The notes beneath the pieces were generated by a model. That model did not search any database, was not told the DNA's origin, and saw only the letters and a program-made list of their open reading frames with translations. A stretch of DNA of 64,000 nucleotides from Sulfurospirillaceae bacterium (GTDB lineage: Bacteria; Campylobacterota; Campylobacteria; Campylobacterales; Sulfurospirillaceae). The stretch lies in the NCBI GenBank assembly GCA_028684065.1, contig JAQUGO010000004.1:229528-293527 (forward strand), written 5' to 3'. Below are positions 20,645 to 31,759 of this stretch, piece by piece; the first letter of the stretch is position 1; each line of letters begins with the position of its first letter. A program made the position numbers and the translations under genes.

Positions 20645-22057
20645 TTACTCTTTTAAATCATCAAGTGAGCTTGTCATGGCTCCTAATTTATTGGTTACTT
20701 CAAGATATTCAAGTTCGGGTTGACTATCGGCGACGATGCCTGCTCCGGCTTGAAAAATAATCTTTTCATTATCTAAATAGGCGGTACGTATCATAATGCC
20801 ACTGTCCATATTGCCATCAAAGCCAAAATAACCTACGGCTCCACTGTAAAAGCTGCGCTTAATACCCTCAAAATCGCTGATAAGCTCCATCGCACGAATC
20901 TTAGGTGTACCTGTCATTGTTCCAGCTGTAAACGTTGCTGCGAATAAGTCAAACATATCGTATTTTGAATCCAGCTTTGCTTCAATATCAGTGACCAAAT
21001 GCATGACATGAGAATAGCGTTCAACACGCATCATATCTTTGACTTTAACACTCCCAACATCAGCCACGCGTCCTAAATCATTACGCCCAAGATCAATGAG
21101 CATTAAATGCTCAGCTCTCTCTTTTTCATCGGCTAAAAGTTCTTTCTCATAAGCTATATCTTTATCGTAGGTATTACCGCGTTTCCTTGTTCCAGCAATG
21201 GGGCGTAAGATGATATTGCCATCTTTAAGCCCAATCATCACCTCAGGGGAGCTTCCAATAATTGCAAAGTCATCGTAAGAGAGTAAAAACATATACGGAG
21301 AGGGATTTTTATTACGTAAAATTCGGTAAAAACTGAGTCGATCGATATGCGCGTGTTGTGTAAAGCGATTGGACATTAAGATTTGGAAAACATCTCCACT
21401 ACGAATCATTTCTTTAGAGGCTTCAACCATCTCAAAAAATTTGGCTTTAGTAAAGGCAAAACTTCCTTTTGCTTTATCGACATGAGTCGTTTGAATAGGC
21501 ATGTAAAAATGTGGTTCTTTTAAATGCTGTTCTATAGCATCTAATTGTACGGCAATTTCAGGTACAAATGTTGTTAAAGTAAGAGAATTAGATTTGTGCG
21601 AAAAGGTACATACTAGTTTAGGGCGCATTAAATCTAAATCAGGAATAGCGATATCATCGTGAAGTGCATCCATATGCGAAGCAAGTCTAGGTTCGAAAAT
21701 CTTAACAGCATCATAGCCGATATAGCCAATAAAACCATCCACAAACCCAACCCCTAAGGTTTGAGCATATTCTTGGTATATTTTATAATCAATAGTGGCG
21801 TAGTATTTTTTTAAAAAAGTAAAGGGATTGTACTCTACAATCTCAGATATATTACTTTCATTAGTATAGGTACTTGTACCATTTTGGTGGACTAGGCGCT
21901 CACGTGCTCCAATGAAAAGAAAGCTAGAGTTTCCCTCAGCATTATTAATAGCACTTTCAAATAAAAAGGAGAGCTCACCCTTGAAAAAATCTTGCAATTT
22001 TGCAAAGATTGTGATGGGAGTGAGCTGGTCAAAAAGCAGTTTTCGATGTGTTAACAC
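20645..22057 (-). CDS. trpE: Anthranilate synthase component I (chorismate-utilising family)
   Basis: FQILMSNRF, LRPIAGTRKRG, LIDLGRNDLGRV, GTMTGTPKIRAMELI, YSGAVGYFGFDG. Confidence 0.8.
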   Translation of the reverse strand: MLTHRKLLFDQLTPITIFAKLQDFFKGELSFLFESAINNAEGNSSFLFIGARERLVHQNGTSTYTNESNISEIVEYNPFTFLKKYYATIDYKIYQEYAQTLGVGFVDGFIGYIGYDAVKIFEPRLASHMDALHDDIAIPDLDLMRPKLVCTFSHKSNSLTLTTFVPEIAVQLDAIEQHLKEPHFYMPIQTTHVDKAKGSFAFTKAKFFEMVEASKEMIRSGDVFQILMSNRFTQHAHIDRLSFYRILRNKNPSPYMFLLSYDDFAIIGSSPEVMIGLKDGNIILRPIAGTRKRGNTYDKDIAYEKELLADEKERAEHLMLIDLGRNDLGRVADVGSVKVKDMMRVERYSHVMHLVTDIEAKLDSKYDMFDLFAATFTAGTMTGTPKIRAMELISDFEGIKRSFYSGAVGYFGFDGNMDSGIMIRTAYLDNEKIIFQAGAGIVADSQPELEYLEVTNKLGAMTSSLDDLKE

Positions 22058-22762
22058 TTACTTTATCCTATATAAAAAGGCATTTTTGTTAATAGTGGTA
22101 CGAATATTATTCATAGCAACTTCTGCATCAGATGATTTGGCATAAGGACCAATTAAAATTTTTGTAATATTTTTACCATTGATGACAGTATCGTAAAGTT
22201 TATATTCATAGCCTTTTGATTTAATATCTTCTAAGACATGTTTACTAGGTGCCGTAGTTACTGCTCCCACTTGAATATACAAACCCGCATTGGCAGAAGT
22301 ACTTGCTGTCGATACTTCCTTAGTCTTAGGAGCCTCTTTTTTGGCAGGAGTATCAACTTTAGCTTTTAGCTCCACTACTTTTGGTGTTTCCATTTTTGTA
22401 GGCGCTGGAGGTAATGGCGTATCCTGTGCTTGATTCTCTTCTTGTTTTTGGGCTTCTTTTTCTTTAAGTGTTTTAATCATATCTTCAAAACTCTCTTTTT
22501 TAGGGTTTTCTTCAATGATTGGTACTTGTTTGAAAAGTTGCTCATCTTTAGGTACTGGTGCTTCTTGGGTACTTGGTTCTGGTGGCAAAACCAATTTAGA
22601 AGTATCTTTATTTTGATCTTTATTAAGGATTTTCATGCTTGCAAGTGCAACCAAAAAGACAAGAATTAAAAAAGCAACTAATATCAAAATACGTTTAACT
22701 TTAACCGTTTTACTATCGCCTTTTTCTAAAACGATATCGCTCAATTCATTTCTATTTTCCAT
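22058..22762 (-). CDS. SPOR-domain membrane protein
   Basis: Single N-terminal TM, Pro/Lys-rich linker, C-terminal GLYIQVGAV...KILIGPYAKSSDAE SPOR repeat. Confidence 0.88.
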   Translation of the reverse strand: MENRNELSDIVLEKGDSKTVKVKRILILVAFLILVFLVALASMKILNKDQNKDTSKLVLPPEPSTQEAPVPKDEQLFKQVPIIEENPKKESFEDMIKTLKEKEAQKQEENQAQDTPLPPAPTKMETPKVVELKAKVDTPAKKEAPKTKEVSTASTSANAGLYIQVGAVTTAPSKHVLEDIKSKGYEYKLYDTVINGKNITKILIGPYAKSSDAEVAMNNIRTTINKNAFLYRIK

Positions 22763-22798
22763 GAGTTCTCCTTAGAAATTACTAATGTATACTTTATA

Positions 22799-23341
22799 TT
22801 ACATATGCTTCGACCACGAAGCACCTCTCTCTTTTTGATACAAATCATATGGAAGTGCCAAAATATTAAATTCTTTTGGAAGATCCATCGTTGGAAACAT
22901 TTTCCACTCTCTAGGAAGCTTTTGTGAAAGTTTCATGGAGAGCATTTTCGCAATTTGGCATCCTTCTTGTAAGGTTGTATGCCCTTTATGTACATATAAA
23001 TGCAAATGACCATCCGTTTTACTCTTATACGCTGTAAAATTGATGAATCCCTCTTCTCTAAGCAAAAGTTGTGCCCTATGCCAAAATCGTTCGGTATTTC
23101 TACCATTGTAATCGAAAACAATGTTTTCAACCTTATCAAAACGATTGATAAGTGAGTGTGCTACACAAATTTTACCATCAAGATGATCTTTAATGATAGC
23201 ATTACTTAGGGTTTCGTTAATTCTCTCATATTTATCAAAGAATATTCTTCCATTAAAATCAATTTTTTGAACAACGTTATCACGTTTTATCCAATAATGA
23301 TCCGTAATCATTTTGATGAGAGAAACATCAATATTGTACAT
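22799..23341 (-). CDS. DUF1882-family protein of Campylobacterota
   Basis: Position between glyA and the SPOR gene as in Campylobacter; [14 protein letters not shown] core. Confidence 0.75.
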   Translation of the reverse strand: MYNIDVSLIKMITDHYWIKRDNVVQKIDFNGRIFFDKYERINETLSNAIIKDHLDGKICVAHSLINRFDKVENIVFDYNGRNTERFWHRAQLLLREEGFINFTAYKSKTDGHLHLYVHKGHTTLQEGCQIAKMLSMKLSQKLPREWKMFPTMDLPKEFNILALPYDLYQKERGASWSKHM

Positions 23342-23349
23342 ATAAATTC

Positions 23350-24597
23350 CTAATAGGTTGGTCTATCGTAAATAATAAATTGGCTTGCTAATTGCTTCAT
23401 TTCATCTTTAATCTTTCCATGTAGCGTTTCGTCAGTGATATTATCTAAAACATCTGCAATTTTATTAGCGATAATGTCAAACTCTTGTTCTTTCATCCCA
23501 CGAGCTGTGAGAGCAGGAGAGCCAATACGTACACCACTCGTGACAAAAGGACTTCTGGTTTCACCTGGAACAGTATTCTTATTAACCGTAATACCCGCTC
23601 GCCCTAATGCTAAATCAGCATCTTTGCCACTAAATTCTTTTGTTAAAAAAGAAACCAATACTAAGTGATTATCCGTTCCACCACTGACAATATCATAACC
23701 GCGTTTAATGAGTACATCAGCAAGCACCTTTGCATTGGCTTTAACTTGTTTAGCATAGGCTGTCCACTCAGGTTTTAAGTTTTCGGCAAAACCAACGGCT
23801 TTTGCTGCTATAACATGGACCAATGGGCCACCTTGAATTCCTGGAAAAATAGCGCTATTGACTTTTTTAGCAATATCTTCATCATTGGTTAAAATAATAC
23901 CACCACGTGGACCTCGTAGTGTTTTATGTGTTGTTGAAGCAACGATATGACAATGTGGGAATGGGCTAGGGTGTTCACCTGCAACGACAAGGCCTGCTAT
24001 GTGAGCAATATCTGCAAATAAATAAGCACCGACTTCATCTGCAATTTCTCTAAATTTAGCAAAATCTAACTCTCTTGGGTATGCACTTGCCCCGCAAATA
24101 ATCATTTTTGGTTTAACAATATGTGCAATTTCTCTTACTTTGTCGTAATTGATGCGGCCATCTAGTTCAACACCATAGAAAAAGCTTGAATAGGTTTTTC
24201 CAGAGCTACTGACTTTTGCTCCATGTGTTAAATGCCCACCATGGCTTAGATCCATTCCGAGAATCTTATCAAAAGGATTAAGCAATGCTTGGTATACGCC
24301 TTGGTTGGCTTGGCTACCAGAATTTGGTTGGACATTGGCATAGTTACAACCAAAAAGTTTACAGACTCTATCTATAGCGAGTTGTTCGACTTGGTCAGCA
24401 AATTCGCAGCCACCATAATAACGTTTGGCAGGATAGCCTTCAGCATATTTATTGGTAAAAACACTTCCCATAGCTTCCATAACAGCAGGATAGGTGAAAT
24501 TTTCACTCGCAATCATTTCTAAATGATCACATTGTCTATGGAGTTCTTTTTCAATTAAATCATAAACTGCTGGATCAACATTTTTCAAAATACTCAT
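23350..24597 (-). CDS. glyA: Serine hydroxymethyltransferase
   Basis: [28 protein letters not shown]-Lys motif. Confidence 0.98.
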   Translation of the reverse strand: MSILKNVDPAVYDLIEKELHRQCDHLEMIASENFTYPAVMEAMGSVFTNKYAEGYPAKRYYGGCEFADQVEQLAIDRVCKLFGCNYANVQPNSGSQANQGVYQALLNPFDKILGMDLSHGGHLTHGAKVSSSGKTYSSFFYGVELDGRINYDKVREIAHIVKPKMIICGASAYPRELDFAKFREIADEVGAYLFADIAHIAGLVVAGEHPSPFPHCHIVASTTHKTLRGPRGGIILTNDEDIAKKVNSAIFPGIQGGPLVHVIAAKAVGFAENLKPEWTAYAKQVKANAKVLADVLIKRGYDIVSGGTDNHLVLVSFLTKEFSGKDADLALGRAGITVNKNTVPGETRSPFVTSGVRIGSPALTARGMKEQEFDIIANKIADVLDNITDETLHGKIKDEMKQLASQFIIYDRPTY

Positions 24598-24600
24598 GGT

Positions 24601-26121
24601 CTATTCCTCATCTTTTTGTAATAGTTCGTCATTCTCAGTCAGTGGTTTCATCGCTGGGAATAAAATAACATCTTTAATGGACTCTTCATTTGTTAAAAGC
24701 ATCGTTAATCTATCAATGCCTAAGCCTTGCCCTGCCGTTGGAGGTAAACCATACCCAAGAGCTTGAACATAGTCTTCATCCATTTCATGCGCTTCATCAT
24801 CACCAGCGTTTTTAGCTTGTAATTGTTTAGCAAATCGCTCATATTGATCAATCGGGTCATTAAGCTCATTAAAGCCATTGGCAATTTCACGTCCTGCAAT
24901 GAAAAGCTCAAATCGTTCAGCGATTGAAGGATTTTCTTCGCTACGACGAGCAAGTGGACTAATTTCAATAGGATAATCCATAATAAAAGTTGGATTAATT
25001 AATTTCTCCTCTACAAAGAGATCAAATAACTCTTCGTATAGTTTTCCTAGATTTAATTTAGCATCAACTTCAAAACCTTTAGTTTTAATATAAGCAACGA
25101 TTTGTGCGCAATCGTCTAGTATTTCATTAGGAACTTCGCCAATATTGCAGAGCGCTTCTCTAAAGCCAATTTTACGAAATGGTTTTGAAAAGTCAATTTC
25201 CATGTCACCATAAGGTAACTTTTTAGGAAGTTTAAGTTTTTTTAAGAGAACATCAAACATCTCTTCAGTTAAATGCATTAAGTCATTATAATTATGATAC
25301 GCCCAGTAAAACTCAATCATTGTAAATTCTGGGTTATGTGTTTGATCCATTCCTTCATTTCTAAAGTTTCGATTGATTTCAAAGACTGCCTCAAAGCCAC
25401 CCACGACGAGACGTTTGAGATAAAGTTCCGGTGCAATACGCAAATATCGGTCAACATCTAATGCATTATGATGGGTGACAAAAGGTTTTGCATTAGCACC
25501 TCCTGCGATAGGGTGCATCATCGGGGTTTCTACTTCTAAAAAATTGCGCTCTTCAAAAAAATGTCTAATTTCACTTACAATTTTACTTCTAATTTTAAAT
25601 GTTCTACGAACATCTGCATTCATAATCATATCAAGATAGCGCTTGCGGTAACGAAGCTCTTTATCTTGGAGGCCATGAAATTTTTCAGGGAGTGGAATAA
25701 TAGATTTGGTAGCGATTTCTAAAACCTTTGCATGCAAGGATAGTTCACCTGTTTTTGTGACAAAGGGAAAGCCAGTAACGCTAATGATATCGCCTACTTC
25801 AACCAATTTTTTAGCTTCAGCAAACCATTCTTCACCAATAGATTCTCTGCTAAAATATATTTGTAAAATACCATGTTCATCTTCGATTTTTGCAAAAGCA
25901 GCCTTACCCATATGGCGTAAAAATTTAATACGTCCTACGACAGTATTATTCTTATGTTCATCACGCTTTTCTTCACTTTGGATCACATAATCATAGCATT
26001 CTAAAAATTCTTTAGTACTGGTATCTTTGGTAATATTATGTCTGTAAGGATTTCTTCCTAGCGCTTTAAGGGCGTGCCCTTTTTCAATGCGTTGTTGTTG
26101 GTACTGATCGTCAAATATCAC
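24601..26121 (-). CDS. lysS: Lysyl-tRNA synthetase (class II)
   Basis: Class II motifs, [35 protein letters not shown]. Confidence 0.98.
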   Translation of the reverse strand: MIFDDQYQQQRIEKGHALKALGRNPYRHNITKDTSTKEFLECYDYVIQSEEKRDEHKNNTVVGRIKFLRHMGKAAFAKIEDEHGILQIYFSRESIGEEWFAEAKKLVEVGDIISVTGFPFVTKTGELSLHAKVLEIATKSIIPLPEKFHGLQDKELRYRKRYLDMIMNADVRRTFKIRSKIVSEIRHFFEERNFLEVETPMMHPIAGGANAKPFVTHHNALDVDRYLRIAPELYLKRLVVGGFEAVFEINRNFRNEGMDQTHNPEFTMIEFYWAYHNYNDLMHLTEEMFDVLLKKLKLPKKLPYGDMEIDFSKPFRKIGFREALCNIGEVPNEILDDCAQIVAYIKTKGFEVDAKLNLGKLYEELFDLFVEEKLINPTFIMDYPIEISPLARRSEENPSIAERFELFIAGREIANGFNELNDPIDQYERFAKQLQAKNAGDDEAHEMDEDYVQALGYGLPPTAGQGLGIDRLTMLLTNEESIKDVILFPAMKPLTENDELLQKDEE

Positions 26122-26123
26122 TT

Positions 26124-26612
26124 TTATCCTTCTTTATGTTGTTGATGATTTTTATGGCAGTTTTGACAAAGCCCACGCAATTGCATTAAATGGCTTGTAA
26201 TTGTAAAATGGTGTTGCTGAGCAATGTCAAGTTGTAGTTGTTCAATTTTATCATTTTGAAATTCAATAATATGACCACATTGTTTACAAATCATATGATC
26301 ATGATGCGGTTTATTTGCAAGTTCAAATTTCTTACCAGCCACCCCAAAAGAGATAGAAGTAGCCATATGTGATTCTTCCAAAAGATTGAGTGTTCGATAA
26401 ACTGTTGCAATGCCAATATTGAGCTCTTTATAGTTTTTTTTAAGTAAAAGATGAAGATCTTCAGGCGTAAAATGCTCATTTGTCTCATACAATGTGTTTA
26501 AAACTACTTCCCTTTGTTTGGTAAATTTCAAGTTATTGCTTTTTAATAAATCTTTAAAAGCCATAAGTAATGAATGGTACTCAAGGTTTTCGAAACTACT
26601 ATGCATAACCAC
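26124..26612 (-). CDS. fur: Ferric uptake regulator
   Basis: [51 protein letters not shown]. Confidence 0.95.
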   Translation of the reverse strand: MVMHSSFENLEYHSLLMAFKDLLKSNNLKFTKQREVVLNTLYETNEHFTPEDLHLLLKKNYKELNIGIATVYRTLNLLEESHMATSISFGVAGKKFELANKPHHDHMICKQCGHIIEFQNDKIEQLQLDIAQQHHFTITSHLMQLRGLCQNCHKNHQQHKEG

Positions 26613-26620
26613 CCTTTTCT

Positions 26621-27157
26621 TTATTGGTTAGGCTCTTTAACTGAGCTATTGATACCCTCAAGCATATTTTTAGTATCAAGTTTAACGATATAGTTACCTG
26701 CCTGTTCAAATATAGGAAACATAATACTTTTTGCAGCATAAGGTTCAATACGAGATTTGATAAACTCTATATTGGTTAAGGTAACCGTAAGGACAGAAAA
26801 TACAAGAAAAATTTTCATACTACCAACAATAAATCCTGCAAGTCTATCTAATCCACCAAGACCACTTAAGCTGAGTGCATGGGCTATAATATAACCTAAA
26901 AAGATACAAATAACCCAAAATATAATTAAAACTGCAATGAAACCAAAAAGGTATAATGAGGCCTGATTGGTAAATTTATAAAGATGGTTACTAATGAACA
27001 TTCCCGCTTCACTAGCGAAACGAGAAGCGAGATAAATACCACCAATAATGCCTAGAAGACCAAAAAACTCTTTTACAAAGCCATTAATGATGCCTTTTAT
27101 ACCTAGGATAAGGATTAAAGAGAGGGAGATAATGTCAAAAAGTGAAAAATTTTCCAT
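26621..27157 (-). CDS. CvpA-family membrane protein
   Basis: N-terminal [33 protein letters not shown]; located upstream of fur as in Campylobacter. Confidence 0.85.
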   Translation of the reverse strand: MENFSLFDIISLSLILILGIKGIINGFVKEFFGLLGIIGGIYLASRFASEAGMFISNHLYKFTNQASLYLFGFIAVLIIFWVICIFLGYIIAHALSLSGLGGLDRLAGFIVGSMKIFLVFSVLTVTLTNIEFIKSRIEPYAAKSIMFPIFEQAGNYIVKLDTKNMLEGINSSVKEPNQ

Positions 27158-28104
27158 TAATTTGCAGTCCTATAACAATTTTTACCACTATGTTTTGCTT
27201 CATAGAGGGCTTTGTCTGCTTTATCCAATAGCTCTTCAGCGCATATACCTGCTTTATGTGAGCAAAGACCAGCACTCAGTGTGAGGTGAATATCATGACC
27301 TTTGTAGAGTAGTTTGCTTTCACACGTTTCTTTGATGATACGGTCAACAATTTTAAGGGCTTCTTCATAAGATGTGCGATTAAGAAGTATCACAAATTCT
27401 TCTCCACCATAACGATAGATACGTGTTCCACGTCGTAAAGAATTTTGAATGAGTTTGGAGAGGAAAATAAGTGTTTTATCGCCTGCAATATGGCCAAAAG
27501 AGTCATTGATTTTTTTAAAATCATCGGCATCAAACATGACTAAATGCATATCAATAGCTTTTTCTTTACCAATGCTAAGAACTTCTTCTAAATCTTTAAC
27601 AAGGACTCTTCGATTGTGTGCTTTGGTGAGAGGGTCAATGTTAGATTCTCTTTCTAGTCTTTCAACTTCCAATTTTAATTTAGCAATTGTCTCATCGGCA
27701 TTTTGTAATTCTTGGAAAATTTGACTTTGAAAATTATCGAAAGCTTGAATCACTTGATGTGTATCAACGCTCGTATAATCTTTCTTGATAAAATCGATAT
27801 TAATAGCAGTCTCATCTGAAATAGTTTTTAACGTGTCATTTGTTTTAACAAATTCTTCTAATCCTTTTTTAACAAGACCAAAGCATGTTTCACTGACCAT
27901 TTCTTCGTGTTGTGTATTTGAAAAGAGATAACCATGTTTTTTTGATAAGTCTATAAGATCAGGATCAGACCCTGCCTGTAATTGTTCCATAAACGTATCA
28001 TGATAATATTTAGGATAAGGAGGGATATTTAACTGACGGAGTTTTGTAAATGTCTCTTCTGCAAGCTCAAAAATTGCTTCTGAAATATGATGGTTGTTAT
28101 TCAT
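27157..28104 (-). CDS. Diguanylate cyclase (GGEEF)
   Basis: DPLTKAHNRR...IYRYGGEEFVILL. Confidence 0.93.
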   Translation of the reverse strand: MNNNHHISEAIFELAEETFTKLRQLNIPPYPKYYHDTFMEQLQAGSDPDLIDLSKKHGYLFSNTQHEEMVSETCFGLVKKGLEEFVKTNDTLKTISDETAINIDFIKKDYTSVDTHQVIQAFDNFQSQIFQELQNADETIAKLKLEVERLERESNIDPLTKAHNRRVLVKDLEEVLSIGKEKAIDMHLVMFDADDFKKINDSFGHIAGDKTLIFLSKLIQNSLRRGTRIYRYGGEEFVILLNRTSYEEALKIVDRIIKETCESKLLYKGHDIHLTLSAGLCSHKAGICAEELLDKADKALYEAKHSGKNCYRTAN

Positions 28105-28278
28105 GCGTATTAATGCCTTTTAACCGTATATTTTTTTGTTAATAGTATAGCCTCACTTAGCTGTAATATTAGTAAAATGTATTTTTTAACTCAACATTCT
28201 CGCAGAACTCTTTTAACGTAAAGTGCTAAAAGAATAACACTAAATGTTAAGTTATGCCAGTAATAGCCTATTTTATGG

Positions 28279-29346
28279 CTATATACCCATATTATTTAAT
28301 AATTCTTGGGGCTGTGTTGAGTACCGTATAGCATCTTCTTTCGTAATTAAATTGGATTTTAAATTTCGCATCATAGCCTGTGTTTGAGTGACCATACCCG
28401 TTTTTTGTTGATTGAGCTGCATCTGTGAATAAAGTTGATGAATTTTATTTTCTCGAATAAGGTTTGCAATAGCAGCATTGTTAATCAAAATTTCATGAAT
28501 AGCAACCCTTCCTCCTCCCACTCGCGGCAAAAGACTTTGTGACACAACCGCGTACAACGACGTGGCAAGCATATTACGCACTTGCACTTGCTCAGCTCCT
28601 TCGAAGCTATCTACAATTCTATTAATTGTTTGTACTGCTGAGTTTGTATGGAGTGTTCCAAAAACCAAGTGCCCTGTTTCAGCTGCTGTGATAGCTGTAC
28701 TAATGGTTTCTTGGTCACGCATCTCCCCAACTAAAATGATATCTGGATCTTCACGAAGTGAAAATTTCAAAGCTCGTGCGAAGCTTTTAGTATCTTCTCC
28801 CACATTACGGTGTGAGAAAAGAGCCTTTTTATTGGTATGTACAAATTCCACAGGGTCTTCAATGGTGATAACGTGACGATGTTCAAAAAGGTTCACTTCA
28901 TTCAACAGGGCCGCTAGAGTTGTTGATTTACCACTTCCCGTTGGGCCGGTAACTAAGATAAGCCCTTTTTCACGTTTAATAATTTCTTTAAAAACGATAG
29001 GTGCGTTTAAATCATCTAAGGATGGAATGTCAATAGGGATAATTCTAAAGGCAGCTGCAAGCTCCCCATTCATTGTATAATAATAGTTTGCACGAAATCG
29101 ACCAATATCGGGAAACATAATCGCAAAATCAAGTTCTTTTTCTTCTTCAAGTTTCTTTTTCTGCTTATCCGTAATCAGGGTATAACATATTTCTTCAATA
29201 ACAGTACCATTAAGGTGTTCCATATCCAAGGGAACTAATTTCCCATCAATCCTAATTTGAGGTTCACTTCGACTCACTAAGTGTAAATCCGAAGCTTTAT
29301 AGGCAACCACATTTTTCAGTAACGCTTTGATATTAAGTGAACTCAT
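28279..29346 (-). CDS. pilT: PilT-type twitching ATPase
   Basis: Walker A GPTGSGKSTTLAALL, IEDPVEFVH, REDPDIILVGEMRD, TGHLVFGTLHTNSA. Confidence 0.93.
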   Translation of the reverse strand: MSSLNIKALLKNVVAYKASDLHLVSRSEPQIRIDGKLVPLDMEHLNGTVIEEICYTLITDKQKKKLEEEKELDFAIMFPDIGRFRANYYYTMNGELAAAFRIIPIDIPSLDDLNAPIVFKEIIKREKGLILVTGPTGSGKSTTLAALLNEVNLFEHRHVITIEDPVEFVHTNKKALFSHRNVGEDTKSFARALKFSLREDPDIILVGEMRDQETISTAITAAETGHLVFGTLHTNSAVQTINRIVDSFEGAEQVQVRNMLATSLYAVVSQSLLPRVGGGRVAIHEILINNAAIANLIRENKIHQLYSQMQLNQQKTGMVTQTQAMMRNLKSNLITKEDAIRYSTQPQELLNNMGI

Positions 29347-29366
29347 CGTAGGAATCTCCTTTAGGG

Positions 29367-29657
29367 CTATTCGATAATTTTAGGAACAACAAAAAAACCA
29401 TTTTCACTTTGTGGGGCGTTGCGCAAAATTGTTTCAATAATTTCTGGTTTATTGTGAGGAATATCTTCTCTAAAAGGCGTTCCTCCGCTAACGGTTGTAA
29501 ATGTAGCTTCTTCATGATCAAGATTGAGCTCATTAAGATTTTCAACAAATTCAACAATTTCACTTAATTGATTGATCACACCTTCACGTTTTTCATCACT
29601 AATTTTCAATGAAGAGAGTTTTTCTAATTTTTGCAGTAAGGTATTATCAATTTTCAT
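29367..29657 (-). CDS. gatC: Asp-tRNA(Asn)/Glu-tRNA(Gln) amidotransferase subunit C
   Basis: LLQKLEKLSSLKISDEKREG...PFREDIPHNKPEI. Confidence 0.93.
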   Translation of the reverse strand: MKIDNTLLQKLEKLSSLKISDEKREGVINQLSEIVEFVENLNELNLDHEEATFTTVSGGTPFREDIPHNKPEIIETILRNAPQSENGFFVVPKIIE

Positions 29658-29830
29658 ATCTCTTTTCCTTGTTACTTTTGATACTTCTAAATGTTAGATG
29701 TTATTATAGCAGATACTCTTTTTGAGCATACTGAAAAAGGTAAAAAGTTACAAAAAACACTATTAGTCCCTTTTTATATTTCTTGTGCTAAACTTTTAGA
29801 AATTTATACGACGTTATAAAAGGATAGAGC

Positions 29831-30412
29831 TTGGGATTGAAAGAAAATATTGAAGCAGTCAAAGAAGAGATTAGTACAGAAGAACAATTTCTTGAAGGTA
29901 TGATAAAAGGAGAGCGTTTTTTTAAGCGTAATAAGAAATATATCCTAAGTTTCTTTGTTATACTTATTCTTGGCGGTAGTGGTTACGCTATTAATGACAT
30001 GATTCACCAAAACAATCTTACTGTTTCTAATGTTGCTTACCAATCATTACTTAAAGATGCGAATGATACAAAAGCATTAGAGATTCTTAAGCAAAAAAAC
30101 GCAAACTTGTATGCTCTTTATGTGTTTCACCAAGCAGTGCAAAAGAGTGATGTTGAAGCATTAAAAAAGTTGTCAGCGTCAAAAGAAAATCTAATTATTG
30201 CAGACTTGGCAGGGTATCAAGCATCACAATTGGAGAAAACTACGTTAGCACAAAGTGAACTTTTAAGTGGACTTGTTTTATTAGAAGAGGGATATGGTTT
30301 ATTAAAAGAAGGGAAAATAGATGAGGCTAGGTTGAAGTTTGCTCAGATTGAAGTAAATTCTCCGCTAAAACAGATTGCAAAAAATCTAGAACACTATCAA
30401 GGTTTAAAATAA
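29831..30412 (+). CDS. Single-TM protein of unknown function with TPR-like C-terminus
   Basis: TM YILSFFVILILGGSGYAI then helical region; TTG start (or TTG two codons later). Confidence 0.7.
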   Translation: MGLKENIEAVKEEISTEEQFLEGMIKGERFFKRNKKYILSFFVILILGGSGYAINDMIHQNNLTVSNVAYQSLLKDANDTKALEILKQKNANLYALYVFHQAVQKSDVEALKKLSASKENLIIADLAGYQASQLEKTTLAQSELLSGLVLLEEGYGLLKEGKIDEARLKFAQIEVNSPLKQIAKNLEHYQGLK

Positions 30413-31422
30413 TGGTACGATACAAAATTATTCTTTCACTGTTTGTTTTGATGTTTATTTTTAGTGGTTGTGGTACGAAAAGACAATACTATACGCCAGA
30501 TAGTCTCTCAGGACATGTAAGCTATGATGGTACTCTTCCCGCTGATATTATGGATTCTGTACGAGATGGTGCGACGCTTGAAAATGGGCAGTTGATTACG
30601 AATAAAGGGCTTTCAAACGTTATATTGCCAGAAGGATTTGTTTATCTTGGTGAAAATGAAGGCAGATATATTGCTACATCAAAATGTGGTGAAGTTAATA
30701 TTGTTGATGCATCAAAAAATATTATTTATGCTCAAAAATTTGACATCTCCGTTGCTTCCGCAAGACTTAAAGGCAATCTTTTAGCATTAGTCCTTGGGTC
30801 TAATGAAATAGTGCTCGTTGATATTAAAGCTCAAAAAGAACTTTTAAAGTTCAAACAAGATGATGTATTTGTTTTAGATTCACGTATAGCAGCACCATAT
30901 TTTTTAGGTGATTTAATTGTTTTCCCTACATTAGATGGAAAGCTTGTTATTGTCGATGAAAGAACACTTAAACCTATTCGTGATGTTGTTGTTAGTAATA
31001 ATAAATTCTTTGGAAACATTATCTACTTGCAAGTTTTAGGAGATCGTTTAGTGGCAGCAACAAAGAGCAAAGTTGTTTCCATTAATCCAAAATCAATGGC
31101 ATTTTTAGATGCAGATGTACGTGATGTCATTGTTTTAGAAAATAGAATTTTTGTTTTTACAAAAGATGGTAAAGTAATACTAACGGATGCTGATCTTAAA
31201 GTGCTTAAAGAACGTAAGTTTACGTTTGCAACTTTTTCTGGAACCATTTCTGGAGATTTTATTTATATGATTGAAAAAAGTGGTTATATTATTGCAACGG
31301 ATTTGGATTTGGTTTCTATCAATGTTTATAAATTACCGGATGAAATCGAAACACATATTTTTACTACAGGTGATGCACTTTATTATAAAAATCACTTTTT
31401 TAAACTTAGTAAAAAACAATAA
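30412..31422 (+). CDS. Outer-membrane beta-propeller-like lipoprotein
   Basis: Lipobox LMFIFSGCG, repeated beta-strand-rich segments; abuts preceding gene. Confidence 0.75.
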   Translation: MVRYKIILSLFVLMFIFSGCGTKRQYYTPDSLSGHVSYDGTLPADIMDSVRDGATLENGQLITNKGLSNVILPEGFVYLGENEGRYIATSKCGEVNIVDASKNIIYAQKFDISVASARLKGNLLALVLGSNEIVLVDIKAQKELLKFKQDDVFVLDSRIAAPYFLGDLIVFPTLDGKLVIVDERTLKPIRDVVVSNNKFFGNIIYLQVLGDRLVAATKSKVVSINPKSMAFLDADVRDVIVLENRIFVFTKDGKVILTDADLKVLKERKFTFATFSGTISGDFIYMIEKSGYIIATDLDLVSINVYKLPDEIETHIFTTGDALYYKNHFFKLSKKQ

Positions 31423-31438
31423 AGCTCAGTTTTCTTGT

Positions 31439-31759
31439 ATGAAAGAGATGTTAGAAAAAATTTGTAAAAGTTGTATTTTAACATCTCTGGAGACAATTGA
31501 TCCTAAGACTCTAAATACCCGAAAAAAAGTGATAATTTACAGTGGTGTCGATTTACAGCATTATTATCATATTATTTTTCATTCAGAGCAAAAGAGTCGT
31601 TTTATACTTAAGCATGCTCAAGAGATTATCACTCTTGAATCCTTGCTTGAGTTACATGTAAAGCATATTTATAAATACAAACACCTTTTAGTTTCAGGGT
31701 CTATTTGTTCAAAAGCGATAGCCTTTTTAAAAGATAATGGTTGGAAGGTTACTCAATGA
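31439..31759 (+). CDS. Hypothetical protein upstream of coaX
   Basis: ATG 31439 lies after the lipoprotein stop; ATGA overlap with coaX; the ORF-track start at 31271 would overlap the lipoprotein. Confidence 0.7.
   Translation: MKEMLEKICKSCILTSLETIDPKTLNTRKKVIIYSGVDLQHYYHIIFHSEQKSRFILKHAQEIITLESLLELHVKHIYKYKHLLVSGSICSKAIAFLKDNGWKVTQ

Noticed and set aside
28240-28275. TAGCC-TATTTTA-TGGCTA hairpin after pilT as terminator
   Set aside because: Short AT-rich stem with no U-tract on the minus strand; too weak to call.
31271-31438. N-terminal extension of the 31271-31759 ORF
   Set aside because: Would overlap the lipoprotein gene out of frame; ATG 31439 lies just after the lipoprotein stop.
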